Positions 38,601 to 52,100 of a DNA stretch of 64,000 nt are shown here, one piece after another. Below the pieces are notes generated by a model. The model had not been told where the DNA came from, searched no databases, and saw nothing but the letters and a program-made list of their open reading frames with translations. The first letter of the stretch is position 1. Every line of letters starts with the position of its first letter. Made by a program: the position numbers and the translations under genes. Source of the DNA: Bedellia somnulentella (taxonomy: Eukaryota > Arthropoda > Insecta > Lepidoptera > Bedelliidae); contig OY755171.1 in NCBI GenBank assembly GCA_963576735.1, positions 7,130,001 to 7,194,000 of the forward strand, in the 5' to 3' direction.

Positions 38601-41600
38601 ATTAAAGTGAACATGATATTTTGCAATGTAATCAAAATGTGCACATTGCAATTACAGTTTGTTTTATTATTATCTCCATTAGCACAGATTATTACTTTAT
38701 ATAGTTTTAGATAGATAATTAATGTATATATACGTATGTATAAATAGCATATAGTATAAATATGTATATATTTATATATAAAAGATAAGTATAAATAATG
38801 GTTAAAGTATCATATTAAAGAATTTATAGAATGTTATATGTTATGTTTATAGAATAGCTGTGTAGTGCCGGCTTAGAATAGTGCTACCCCATTTCTTCCG
38901 GTGGGTGTACGTAAGAGGCGACTAACGGTATTGGGGCTTTTAAGGGAACATTGGGCGATGCGGTTGGAGACCCATCACCATCAACCTTTATTATACCATC
39001 TTTTCCCCACTCAACTTTCCAAAAGTGGCTGAGGAATTTCTAATTCCTTAGCTCTGGCTACCCCTTCTAGGGAATTATAGCCGTGAGTATATGTATGTAT
39101 GTATGTATAGAATGTTATTATTTGATGTACTTATATAAATAAAAATAAGAGTATCTCAAGGTGTAACACAACCATACTGGACTTTAAATTGATTTTGCTG
39201 CAACACAATAAGCCATTTTCGCATTTTATTTTTAAAAGTGTGAGGTGTTTTGGCTTCTTTAATTGGCGGTGGAATATCGTTCCAGCATTTAGATGCTGCT
39301 AGTTTAAAGCAGCCCTTCGTCTTAGTAAGGTTGTGTTTTGGTAATAGAAGAACATTACGACGTTGCCGATTTGAAAAAGAAAGTTTATGAAATAAATATT
39401 CAGGCACTCCTCTTTTAATCACTTTGTACATAAAATAAGAAAATTTAAGATTTCTCGTGTTTCTCGTATTTAATATGTTTTTTTCGAGCAAATATGGTGG
39501 AATGTGTTTTCTTCTGGGAATGTCATAGCAGTAGCGCATACAAGCATTTTGAACCCGTTGTATTTTGTTTTCGGTTTGTTGCTGAATGCAAGGACCATAA
39601 ACAATATCACAATAGCCAAGTTGAGACATAACTAAACTCTCACATAACTGAAGTCGGATGCTAGGACTGATGTAGGATCTAATTTTATATAAGCTACTGA
39701 GGGCAGAGAAACTGTTGGAGATTTTGAGATCTACATGTTTATGAAAGTTTAGGTTTTCATCTATGTAGAGACCAAGGTTTCTAACACAATTTTGAAAAGG
39801 GACCTTAGTACCATCAACTATTATGGACGGATTAAGCTCCTTGATTTTGCTTACTTGACTGGCCGTACCACAAATAATAGCCACGGTTTTATGTGAGTTA
39901 ATGGTGAGATGATGCTTTCTTGACCAGTCTACTATGGATTCAATGTCACTATTCAACTTGTTTACACCGCATGTAAAACCTTCCCTATTTGTAGGTATCT
40001 TCGCATAGATCTGGGTGTCATCGGTGTACAGGTGGTATTCACAATGTTGAATTACCTTAGTTATACTGGCCGTATAAATAGAAAAGAGGGTCGGACCAAG
40101 AATGGATCCCTGGACTACGCCACGTGATATAGGAAGCGGGCTAGAATATTTTACAATGCCACTTGAATCCACTGTTTTGACTACTTGTGATCTGCCAGAA
40201 AAATAGGATGAGAACCAATCAGAAGTTGCTACAGAAAATCCAGCGGCTCGTAATTCAGATATCAAGATTGGGGGGTAAATACTGTCAAAGGCGCGTGTAT
40301 TGTCAAGTAATACTAAAAGAGAAGAGTGACCACTGTCGGAAGAAGTAAGTAAGTCATCAATAATATGCAAAAGAGCTGTGGAGGTGCTATGTTGTCGCCG
40401 AAAACCAGATTGAAGTGAAGGAATAATGCGGAATGATTCTAAATATACCGTGATCTGTTTTAGTACAATTCCTTCTAATACTTTAGAGAAAGCCGGTAGT
40501 ATACCTATAGGCCTGATATCGCTCATCAATTCAACAGTGCTTTTTTTGGGTATAGGGGTAACCATGGAGCATTTCCACGCCTGTGGAAAAATACCTTCTA
40601 GCAAAGAAGAATATCAGGATCCGAAAGATGTTGCGGTATCGTGCACATACGAGATGGTTTAATGACTTTGTTTATAGACGCCACATTTTAGCTGAGTTTG
40701 AATGATTGTTATTGACATATGAATCAAAGCCGTATTCACCCTATTTCGCATATCACGGTAGTAACTATATGAGCTTTCTGTTTTAGTTCTTTTTGCTTCT
40801 AAATTTGCGTCATCACGGAGTTTTCTCATTTGTCGGATGTTATGAGTCATCCAAGGTGCAGGGGGATTGCAGAAAACTTTGTGTCGAATTGGTGCAAAGT
40901 GATCAAATAGATCGGTTATCAGCATATTAAACATATCCACCATATCGTCAATATATTTGCAGTCTTGTTTGAAGTCCCAGGGTGTACACTGCGCGGTTTG
41001 TGACATACAATCCACGTTTTCAGCAATTGGGCGGTATGTAATTGTTCTTGGCAGAGGTTTATTTAATTTTAGCGCTAATTGTGCGATTACCATTCCGTGG
41101 TCACTAAGATCATCGTTATGAATGACATTAATAGAAGTTGGCTTGTATATAACTTTTGTGAAAATCACATCTAAAAGCGTGGTGCTAGTAGAAGTAATGC
41201 GAGTGGGTTGGTTAACTATTTGTGAAAAACCATGAGCGGAGATAAGAGGTTCAAAGCATGTAGGAATAAAAGTGTTAATTAGATCACCCTGAAGACAATT
41301 AACATTTAAATCGCCCAAGAGGAAAATACGATCATATTTGGGTCCAAAAACCGACAGGTATCCTGTAAACTATCAATAGCCTTAGCAGGATTTAGTGAGC
41401 GGGGCCTGTAAAAGGTACCTATAACAACTTTCAGGTCGCGATGGCGAGCCTCCAACCACAACTGTTCCAAATCAGTACCAAGATGTTCCAAGCGACGCTT
41501 CTGCAGGTCACAACGAATGTATATACCCACTCCACCACCACGGCTATATTTTCGCGGAGTATGGAAAAAGTCGTACCCGGGAATCATGTACTTTGATAAA

Positions 41601-43086
41601 TCCGAATCGTCACGCAACCAAGTTTCATTTATGCAAAGTATGTCCAAATGATTATGTCTCACTGTCTCCAACAATTCATCCCATCCGGTATTCATGGATT
41701 GAATGTTTAATAAGCCCAATGAAAGCTGTTTCATTTTATGGCGACCAAGATTATTAACTCCTGGTAAAACCATTTTGAGGCATAAGGAAAATCGGTATTT
41801 GTCCAATTAATAAAATATTTAGTAGGATGCAGAATCATTATTATTATGTGATTTGTAAGTACTATAGCTATGATGAGGGTGTGCAATAGTATTAATCAAT
41901 ATAAGTAAATATATGAATATTAAAGTTATTGCAGAATAATGTAAATTACATAAAACTATTATATTATAACTTAAAGTAAAAATAATAAGAATAATCAACC
42001 AAACATGATATATAAAGCAAGGTATTTAACAATACTTCGTGGAAATTTGACCAATATAGGAAGTAGTTTTTTTTAAATACACAAATTTGCAAAGACGTGA
42101 GAAAAGCAAGTACAGTAACAATCATTTTATTGCCACATACAAAGAAATATAAAACCATTGTCATAAAAGAAATGTTACAGGTGACGCATGTCGTGGCTAT
42201 AACTTTATCACAATAACTAGAGATAAGCAGTAGAAGATAATTCAATAACCAGTTGCAACATGAAAAATATTTAAAAACTAGTGGATCGTCCCAGCTTCGC
42301 ACGGGTAGCGTTGTTTTTTTTAATATCTGGGGTTTCTTTGTGCATTCAGCATTGTGAAATTCAGCGCAATGTTTTCAATTTATTAAATTTATAGCACTCC
42401 CTAAACAGTGTAGCTTGGTGATTTTAAATGCGCTTTGATGAACGGTTCAGTATTTCCGTTTAATAGCAAATTTTTAAATAAAACGCTATGAAGTATTTAT
42501 AACAATCTAAAAATTAAATCATTACGTGATTTAGGATGCAACTACTTGCGCCATCAAGTATGTTATATGTAAATTAGTAAAGATTTGGTTATGATCACGG
42601 GCGCGATGGCTTATTTTATGTATAATTTCGGTGTTTGTCTACCGATTTCTATGATTCTTTTTTTATTGAATAGGTAATAATGTCACCTTTTTTAAATTTG
42701 GGATGAGTGAGACGTTTACAAACGTAAGAGTAAACAAATATAATCAGAATGATCCGAACTGCTAAGCTATCAGGAATTACACGTGTTATTGTGAGCCAAC
42801 CGTAAAAGATAGACATAAACTGCTGAAGATTTTTTTTAGATAATTTTATGAAGAATATTTCCGTCACACATGATTTCTATGTAGGTTTAACCATTGAGGC
42901 TGCACACGCGACGGAAGCTTAAAAAATGGAGTAACTTCTCCCTTTTTCCCAAAATTACCCAAAATTCCCCTTTACTACTCTGCTGGAAAGTATACAAAAA
43001 CCTGCGCAGGTGTATGAAGAATAATTGTACCAAGTTTCGTTAAAATCCGTCTAGTAGTTTTTGTTTCCATAAGGAACATACAAACC

Positions 43087-43140
<54 letters not shown>

Positions 43141-46100
43141 AATTTTACTGATTGCATTTTTGGCATCAGTATCGATCCCTAATTTGCTGTGTAGTGTCGG
43201 CATAGAATAGCACTACCCCATCTCGTCCCGTGGGTGTCGTAGAAGTCGACTAAGGGAAAAGGGCTTTTTCATCTTAGCCCCCACACCAATCCAAGGTCTG
43301 CCGTGCCGAGGGATGCGTGGCCAGGGGTGAGCCTGGTCGTTAGCGTGCCGCCGTCCCGGAGCCTGGTGAACTCCGGGTACTAAATAACCTTACCTAGTCA
43401 AGCGGGGCTCTGGCTAGGCGGACAGTATATTTCCCTTGCTTTTCGTGGGAACCGTATGTGTTTACAAACAATTAAACGCGGTGGCGGCGATGTGGCTCGC
43501 CACTCATCACGCCGTGGTTCCTCACGGGGCGAAAAGTGGGCTAAAGAGACCCGCTTTAGTACGATGAATGTGTGTGGAGGGATGCATGAAAAATTAGATG
43601 AAGTATGTTTGATTATGGAAGAAAGAAAACTAGATTTTCTTTGTGTAAATGAAACGAAGCGCAAGGGAAAAGAGGTTTCACAACTTGGCCCATTTACAGC
43701 TATCTGGTCAGGAGTTGCCGAGAGTGACAGAGCTTGCCAAGGCGTGGGACTTCTGTTATCTGAAAGGATGGCTAAGTGCATGAAAGATTATGCGTGTGTG
43801 AGTCCAAGGCTCCTCTGGATAAAGGTGAAGGTAGGGCTTGTCCGGATGCGCATAATTTGCGTGTATGCTCCGGACATGTCTAGATCACTATCCGAGAGGG
43901 AGGAGTTTTGGAATTTGTTAGACGATGTTGCGAATGGGTGTGATGAAAATGAGAAAATTGTTATGTTAGGAGATTTTAATGGTTGGGTTGGTGTGTCACG
44001 CAACGGTTGTGAAAGAGTTTTAGGAAAGTTTGGTGATAAAAGAGTGAACGAGAATGGTGAGAAAGTGATTGATGTATGTTTGGAGAGGAATCTTTGTGTG
44101 ACGAACACGTTGTTTGAACACAAAGATATCCATATGTATACTAGACAGAGAGGAAGCGAGAGAAGTATGATAGGGCGTCACAGGCCTAAAGTGTCAACAA
44201 CGGATTTTGCGAGAATAAAAGTGGAGAAATTGGAAGAGGATGAAAATATTAGAGATGAATATATGAAGAAATTGGACGACAGGCTAAGTTGCGTGGAGAT
44301 GAAGGATGAATTGGAAATAGAAGAAGTATGGGATGTGCTCAAATCGTCAATGGTTGAATGTGCGACGGAAGTATGTGGATTGAGTAAAAGAACAAATAGA
44401 CCACCAACAAGTTGGTGGGATAAAGATGTGAAAGAGGCAGTTGGAGATAAGAAGAAAGCTTGGTTAGATTTACTAGCGATTAAAGCTAGTAAACGAATGG
44501 ATGCGAGAGTAACAGATGATGTAGTGAAGAATAGTGAAGATGAATATAAGAGAGTTAAGAATGAGGTTAAGAAGAAAATAGAAAAGAAAAAGCGTGATCT
44601 GATAGAATGGTGTGAGAGGAAACTCTCTGATAATTTCCGGAATAACCAAAAGTTGTTCTGGAAATATATCCGGAAAGAAAAGGGAGTTTCCCAAAACACG
44701 AGAGTGAATGTTGTGAGAGATGAACAGGGTGAATTGGCGACGGATGAAAGTAGCATAAGACGAGTATGGAAGAACTATTTTGAGGGACTCTTTGAAAAAG
44801 AGGATACATCCATTTCTTCGCCAATCGGCAGTAATGTTGATTGGAACGACGTTATGGGTGACTTTAGTGACAGTGAGATCAGCATGGAAGAAATAATGAA
44901 AGCAATGAAAAGTATGAAACTAGGGAAAGCGGCAGGGTATGACAGGATAAACACTGAAATGCTGAGGGCTGGTAAAGGGGTGGTGGCTTCCTGGTTGTAC
45001 TTCCTTTTCCAAAAATGCTGGTCGAGTGGCAAAGTGCCACAAGACTGGTGCAAAGCGGTAATTGTGCCTTTATATAAAGGAAAGGGGTCACACCAGGAGG
45101 CTAGAAACTACCGTGGAATTAGCCTACTCAGCATTGTCGGTAAATTGTATGCAAAGGTTTTGATTGAAAGAGTGATGAATGAAACGGATGATAAAATTTG
45201 GGATGTGCAAGCAGGATTTAGAAAGGGAATGGGATGTATGGACCAAATCTTCTCTTTAAGGAGCATCACCGAAAAGTTCTTAGCTAAGAACCGAAAGGTG
45301 TATTGCTCCTTCATTGATTTAGAGAAGGCGTATGATAGGGTGGTAAGAAAGTGTTTATGGGAGGTGTTATCCAAGTTCGGTTTGGGGAGTCGACTTATAC
45401 GTGCACTGGTATCACTCTATGAGGATTCCAGTGCATGTGTGAGAGTAAACGGGGAAAATACTGACTGGTTCGGGATCTCTCGGGGTGTCCGACAGGGTTG
45501 TGTAGCTTCCCCGTGGCTCTTCAATTTGTTCATGGATGACTGTTTAACAGAGTTGCGTGAAAGTGATTATGGATTGAGAATGGGTGGATTCATCATTAAA
45601 TGCCTCTTATATGCCGACGATCAAGTGCTACTTGCATCATCGGTGGAAGAGCTGCAAGAGATGATGAATATTGCATGTGCGTCTTTTGAAAAAAAGGGAA
45701 TGAGGGTGAATGTGGATAAAACAAAAACTATGGTTTTTGAGAGAGAGGTGAATATGACCGAATGCGTGATTGAGATTAATGGTAAGAAAGTGGAACAAGT
45801 GAAAGAGTTTGTATATTTGGGAAGTTTGTTTACTAGGGATGGAAAGTGTGATGAAGATATCGAGAGAAGAGTGAAAAAGGGTAATGCGGTAAATGGAGCA
45901 CTGGATAGTCTAATGTCTAGTCAGTCGGTGTCTGCAAAGGCCCGAATGGCTGTGCATGATGCTGTCCTCGTTCCTACGCTTATGTATGGCAGTGAATGTT
46001 GGGTGTGGCAGAAGAAGCATGAAAGTAGAGTGAATGCAGTAGAAATGAGATCCCTCAGAAAAGTGTGTAATGTAAGGTTATGTGATCGTGTGAGGAATGA

Positions 46101-49100
46101 TGTGATTCGTGAAAGGTGTGGTGTAAAAGATGATATTGTAAGAAAGATAGAAAAAGGAATGTTGAGATGGTTTGGGCACATAGAGAGGATGGATGACAGT
46201 AAAATGGTGAAAGAGATATATAGAGCCAATGTGGAAGGTAATGTTAGTAGAGGACGACCTCGGAGGACACATTTGGATCAAATAGAACATGTGCTCAAAA
46301 AGGCAGGTGTCCGCAGTATGAAGAATAAAAGAGCATGTATGAAAAGATTGATGGATGTAAACGAAGCCAGAGAGGTTTGCCAGGATCGTACAAAGTGGCG
46401 ATCGATAGTCTCTGCCTACCCCAATGGGAACTAACGGCGTGAGAATATGTATGTATGATGAATATGTATCGATCCCTAATCACCACCTGATGGTTATTTT
46501 GAAAATATATTTCATGTACAGAATTGACCTCTCTACAGATTTATTATAAGTATAGATGTGGGAGGTTATGTTTTGTTTCTTAATGTTAATTAGACAAAAG
46601 AGGGAAGAAAATATTAACATTAAGTATATAGTTGGACTATCAAATAACAGAGATTGAGTGATTTTTTTTCAAGGTGTGAAACATCGTTGGCTTTCTCATC
46701 AGCAGAGCCAAAAAACACGGAACAGATCATCGTCTTTACTTATCTGCTTTATCTGGGAAGTCTTTGTACGCCTGGCGTGGACGTGCTCATTCTTCGTCCA
46801 TATAAACATATTTGTGTAGTTGGTATCTGTTACAAATGATATTCATCACATTGAACGCTTCTGGGTCACTGCTGACCCACCGTACCCGCGTCTATACCCG
46901 CGAAGGTACGGTGGGTCCTAAACCATACCCGAGCTAGTGCTGGGATTTCATAAGTGTTTTAATGATAAGATATAGAGATATGTTTGTACTTGTAAAAATT
47001 TCGTGAGTGTAAAATCATCAAGAGGTAAAAACACTTAGAAATTTTCAAGGAATCTTGTTGTTTTTTAAATAAAATACTAAGGCACCAGAAACTCTAATAG
47101 CTTTATCCTACAACGCCCTCCACGCGTCCCATAGTGCGGAGAGAATATGAAAAACCTTCCTACTACCTTTTGCAGCTACTAGGGTACTATGGATACAAAT
47201 AGGGTTGCAAATATATTTTCATACATACATATACTCACGCCATTAGTTCCCATTGGGGTAGGCAGAGACTATTGATCGCCACTTCGTACGATCCTGACAA
47301 ACCTCTCTAGCTTCGTTTACATCTATCAATCTTTTCATGCATCAATTTTCAAAAATATATTTTCATGTTTATTTTATTTTATATATATATATATATATAT
47401 ATTTATTCATGTACTGGAAGTTTCAGTGCGGGTAGGCCTCCTGCAGGGTAGACCGATGACTTGATGAAGGTAGTGGGAACCGGATGGATGGGGTCCAGAA
47501 ATGGTATTTGAAGAGATTTTAATGGGAGAGCTATGTCTAGCAGCTGACGTCTATGAGTGGAATGAGGAAAAATCATTCAACGATGTAGGAATCCTGTGGA
47601 CCTCTCTCCGCCAAACCAATATAACGGGGGATCTTTACTTTTCAGAAGCGTTATCGTAGAAAAAAAAAGCTTCGTTTCGTTACATTGTAGGTGTAGTACC
47701 AGAATAGTGTCACCATTTCATTTCCTCCAAGATAGGAATATAGGGTATACAGAAAAGACTATACTTTTTTGTGCTTTGATTGATCAATTAAGGATTTGAA
47801 TTAACTAGTGTTAGGTATATAGTTTCTCATACCAAATTGGCTGCTTTACCTCCAATACAATTGTTTAGATTTTAAATGCCCTCCATAATTTGGTGTTTAT
47901 TCGCCATTGTTACTGGGTTGTAACAAATAGTAAAGTTGCTTACTTTTATCGCACTCATGATTAAGTTTAGGCCCTCCGTTGCGAAAAAAAACACATCGTT
48001 GGTACTAGGGAGCTATAAATACAAACACATCGTTGGTACTAGGGAGCTATAAATACTAAAGTGCTTATTTTTCATGCTTGCATATGTACATACTGGAGGT
48101 AAAGTAACCGATTGCTCTACAATTTTATTTTTCGGATTTATGCCAATCGTTTTACTCATCGTATTTATTTTAAATAAAGTGTGTAAGCGTGCCGCGTAGT
48201 GCCGGCTAAGAATGTCGCTACCCCTTCCTACCCACGGGTGTCGTAAGAGGCGACTAAGGGTATTGGGGCTTTTTATTGGATTTTTGGGCGATGCGGTTGG
48301 AGACCCATCACCAACAACCTTTATTTTAGCATTATTTTCCCACTAAAATTTCCAAATGTGGCTGAGGAATTTAACTCCTTAGCTCTGACTACCCCTTCAA
48401 GTTAAATTTTTAGTTCATATCTCTATTTACTGTCCAGTTCAAGTGAATTATTATTAAATTATTCGACTTATACAATTAGTTACTTTACCTCCTATTTGAA
48501 TATGTGAAATAAATATAAACAACTTACTTACCATCCCATAGCACCCTAGTTACCATGGCAAGAAAACAACGAAACACACACCCTTCATCTTTGACTATGA
48601 ACACTATAGACAGAGTCATAATGCAACGGGAGAGTACCTCTTTTAGATAGCAATATTTTTCCCTGTAATGTTGCGATCACTAGAAAACAATTACCCCAAA
48701 ATACTATAATCACCATTCTAAAAGCTACTTTTTAATTTAAAATTGATTACGTCAATTTATTGTTACGTCGTTTTATTTATTGTAAAGGTTTACTGTTTAC
48801 TATATTATTTCCTGCAATCATATAATTATACATACTTGCTCCTAGTATTATACAATCTTTTTTGTTTAATTTTACCATTTATACTGATGTTTAATACACC
48901 GTGAAATCTAAAGCATTGTACTAACTATCAGGGATGAATCTTCCCATGATTACGAATAAATTTTTGTACGGGACTAACTTTGTTACTGGACAAAAAAAAA
49001 CAGCTGTTCCATAAGTGCAAGTTATGTAAATATCATACGGGTCATCATGGGTATAGTGGGGTCTATGTTTGTATTTTGAAAAATAAAAGACAGCACTATT

Positions 49101-52100
49101 TTGTACATGAGTTTTATTGCATTATTTACTATTGACCTTTAAACAAAATCAGTTTCGTGTGAAAATTTCGAATTCATTCGTCTATTTCAGTCACATTTTT
49201 CAAAAGATGATGTATTCGTACATCTAAGTATTTTATATTTGGTTGATTTCCAATTGCATCTTCCAGTGGCCGCAATCCATTTTTCTCGTAGATTCGGGTC
49301 TTTAGGAAAACTGTAATGAATACGAAGAAATTAAATAAATATAACAAATTTATTACTTACTAATTCCGTAGATAACAATTGGAAATCATTCAGCGTCGCT
49401 ATAGCGCGACGAAATTCATAATATACTCACTCATTAACATCAGTTTACTAATTTGAAAATTTTACCCTAACGACAGGGTAGGATGAAAACGTGAATTATG
49501 GGAACACTGAGATACTGCATATTTTTAGGTTATGCTATTAAAAAATTGCTCAAAATAACTAAAGAAAACGCTAGTAATCTATTTTAACGTAATTAACATT
49601 TGAATCACTTTTTTTCTGATCGCGCAATGTATTTATTATGTATTTATCTGTAGAAAAACATTAAAAAACTCACTCACTTGTGGAAAGTCAATCCTTCGAT
49701 GTGTTTTTCGCTGCGGCTTCCGCAGCCAAGCACGCTACACCCAACCATACCTCACTAAATAATAAGTTTGACTAATGGAGTCTCTTTTATCACAATAACA
49801 ATATACAAATGAATAAAATCTTTCTCAAAATCAAAAGAAAACCAAAATCGCTCACAAGTCGACGCTTTGTTTGTCAAGCTTTAAAAGCGTGACATCAACA
49901 AAACGGGTTACGCGATAGAGATGACAATAAAGATTTTGTGTCTCTTTTTAACATATAAGAACTTAAATAAGGGCTTCTCTTTTTAAAATGGATGACGTAA
50001 CATCGCTCTATCTATAGTGTTCATAATCAAAGCCCTTCATAGAAAGAGAAACAAATATTTTGTTGATTCCATAAATGTAATCAGAAAGAAATTAATAAGT
50101 ATAAAAACAATCTTCATCCTTTTCTTACGAACACTGATTGTTCAATATATAGATCAATGGTGGAAAAGAGAAAACATAAATTGTTTAGAACTATGGCGGT
50201 GTCTGGTGACAGGTTTGTTTTAAAACGCTTTCTTTGATGACGTCATGATCGATTAGTGAATCGCCCCGGCTTGCACGGGTGGAAGTGAATTTGATTTAAT
50301 ATGATAGAAAAAGAATTAAAACAATTATTTATTTTTGGATATTTAAGCGCGTGTTATTACACGGTTTTTTAAAGCCCAACAAATACTTAGATAGATAGAT
50401 AACTTGTTTATTTATGTTATCATAACACCATACAATATAAAAAACAATACATAAAGTGAAAAACAATATCTTTACCTAAAAAAATGTGCTATGGTAACAC
50501 AAACTAGGGCCTAACTCAGCGCTTGATATTGCCAACCAAAAACACTGGTTTTCAGTTAAGGCCTACACTACAGTACACATCATTAAATAATATATAATCA
50601 AAAAATCTGTGTCTGCCAGAGTTGAAGTAAAATAAAATAAATAATAAAAGAAAAAACAGTAAACTAAATAAATCGCTACAAAAAAATATTAAATTATCTT
50701 TTAAAATTATACATATTTATCTTTGAACATATTCGCTTATAATCTTAGAACATTAAATAACTAAAAGAACAAGAAAACAATAATCAGTCTTTACAAATGC
50801 TATAAAGTATACTGTTTGGCAAGATATCTCCAGTCGCATCGCCCAATAAAATCTTTAAGGCCCGAATTCCTTTAGTGGTCTCGTACAACACCCATGAGAA
50901 AAAGTTCTAGTAATATCTTACCCCTGATATATTTTGATTGTCACCATCACACACTGTCACATGACTGAGTACAACTCAGCCATGATGGTAGTTCAAAATA
51001 TATTTACTGCCAATTTAAATTATAGCGTCCCCCGTTTAAAAAAATAAGGTGTAAGTCTAAATAAATCTTTGCTTACCTCCACTTGCTACTACGAAATTCT
51101 TACGGGATCGGACTAGCACCTCCCTAATTTTATTTCGTATAGATTTGGATTGCGCTTAAGATACGCCATAGCGATCTTTCCCATGACGATTGTAATGCTA
51201 AATCTAGCAATTATTACAAATATACAGTATCATTTACTTATCTGTATATACAGTTCTATTACTCTATGGACCAAATTCTACGCTTTGGGATTTGTTGAGT
51301 AAATCAAGCAGGGCGAAGTCCGTAGAGTTTCTGATGTCCTGGTAATTTGTTGAAAATAAAATTTAACTTCTTGAAAAATTTCAAGTTTATGATTTTTACA
51401 ACTACACAAAAAATATTATCTAATTTGAATATTTCATGTCATCCTGTTATCCTGGTATATATTTATGAGGCAAACTATTTTTGTGTACCAGGGCAGTATA
51501 GAACAGTAACATGTTTTTTGTATCTAATACAAATCAATGTGAAATCCCAGCACTAGCTAGGGTAAGGTTTAGGACCCACCGTACCCTAGAAGGTATGGAC
51601 GCGGGTAAGGTTGGTCTGCACCGTTCTGGGTCCCCACTGACGACAACCTCTATATGATGAATATGAATAATAATTTCTTAGTCTTGGATACTATAATTAT
51701 ATTATAAAATATTAAATATATTATTGTTACATTATCCCATGCCATAAGCCATTGAATTATACTTACTGAGATGCCAAATTGAGCTGTGTAATGTGACCGT
51801 ATACATTTATATTATTTGACGATCTAGGTGTAAAGTACAATTATTTTATTGTGAGCAAAGTTATTAATTTTTTTTTATAAACATACAAAGTTAGGGCAGT
51901 TTTCTCGTACTATTTAAGGTGAAATAGCAACTTATAAAAGGAAATTAGGTAATTACGTTATTGAATTGTAAGGTTACGTTTCCAAGTAGGATGTAGCGCA
52001 TGAACTATTTACAGTTTCACAGTGTTGCGTGATATTACCTCGTCATTACAATAACATTACGAAATGAATACTTTATTGACTGTTACATGAACTTCTTGGT

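Larger units (their letters stand above)
39130..41806 (-). mobile_element. Defective APE-type LINE (CR1/Daphne-like)
   Basis: Reading minus, the order is an APE-type endonuclease (41806-41306, 'LLNIQSMNTGWDELLE', 'LCINETWL'), its continuation in another frame (41318-40659, 'GDLNVN', 'LSDHGMV'), then a reverse transcriptase (40604-39156). A one-base shift separates the first two at about 41310-41318. Between the second and third, the linker and first part of the RT domain are missing near 40605-40660. The element therefore makes no working protein. It lies in intron 8 of the LRRC56-like gene in antisense. The 5' end is not defined; a hydrophobic open frame at 41964-42302 may or may not belong to it. 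Confidence 0.85.

Noticed and set aside
41964..42302. 112-codon hydrophobic minus-strand frame
   Set aside because: AT-rich, Leu/Phe/Tyr-rich, no start context or homology seen; likely chance next to the LINE.
43087..43138. CRISPR-like array
   Set aside because: A simple GACA microsatellite without spacers, in animal DNA.
43398..46290. Many minus-strand frames opposite the RTE ORF
   Set aside because: Shadows of the long plus-strand RTE frame; low-complexity Ser, Phe and Leu content.
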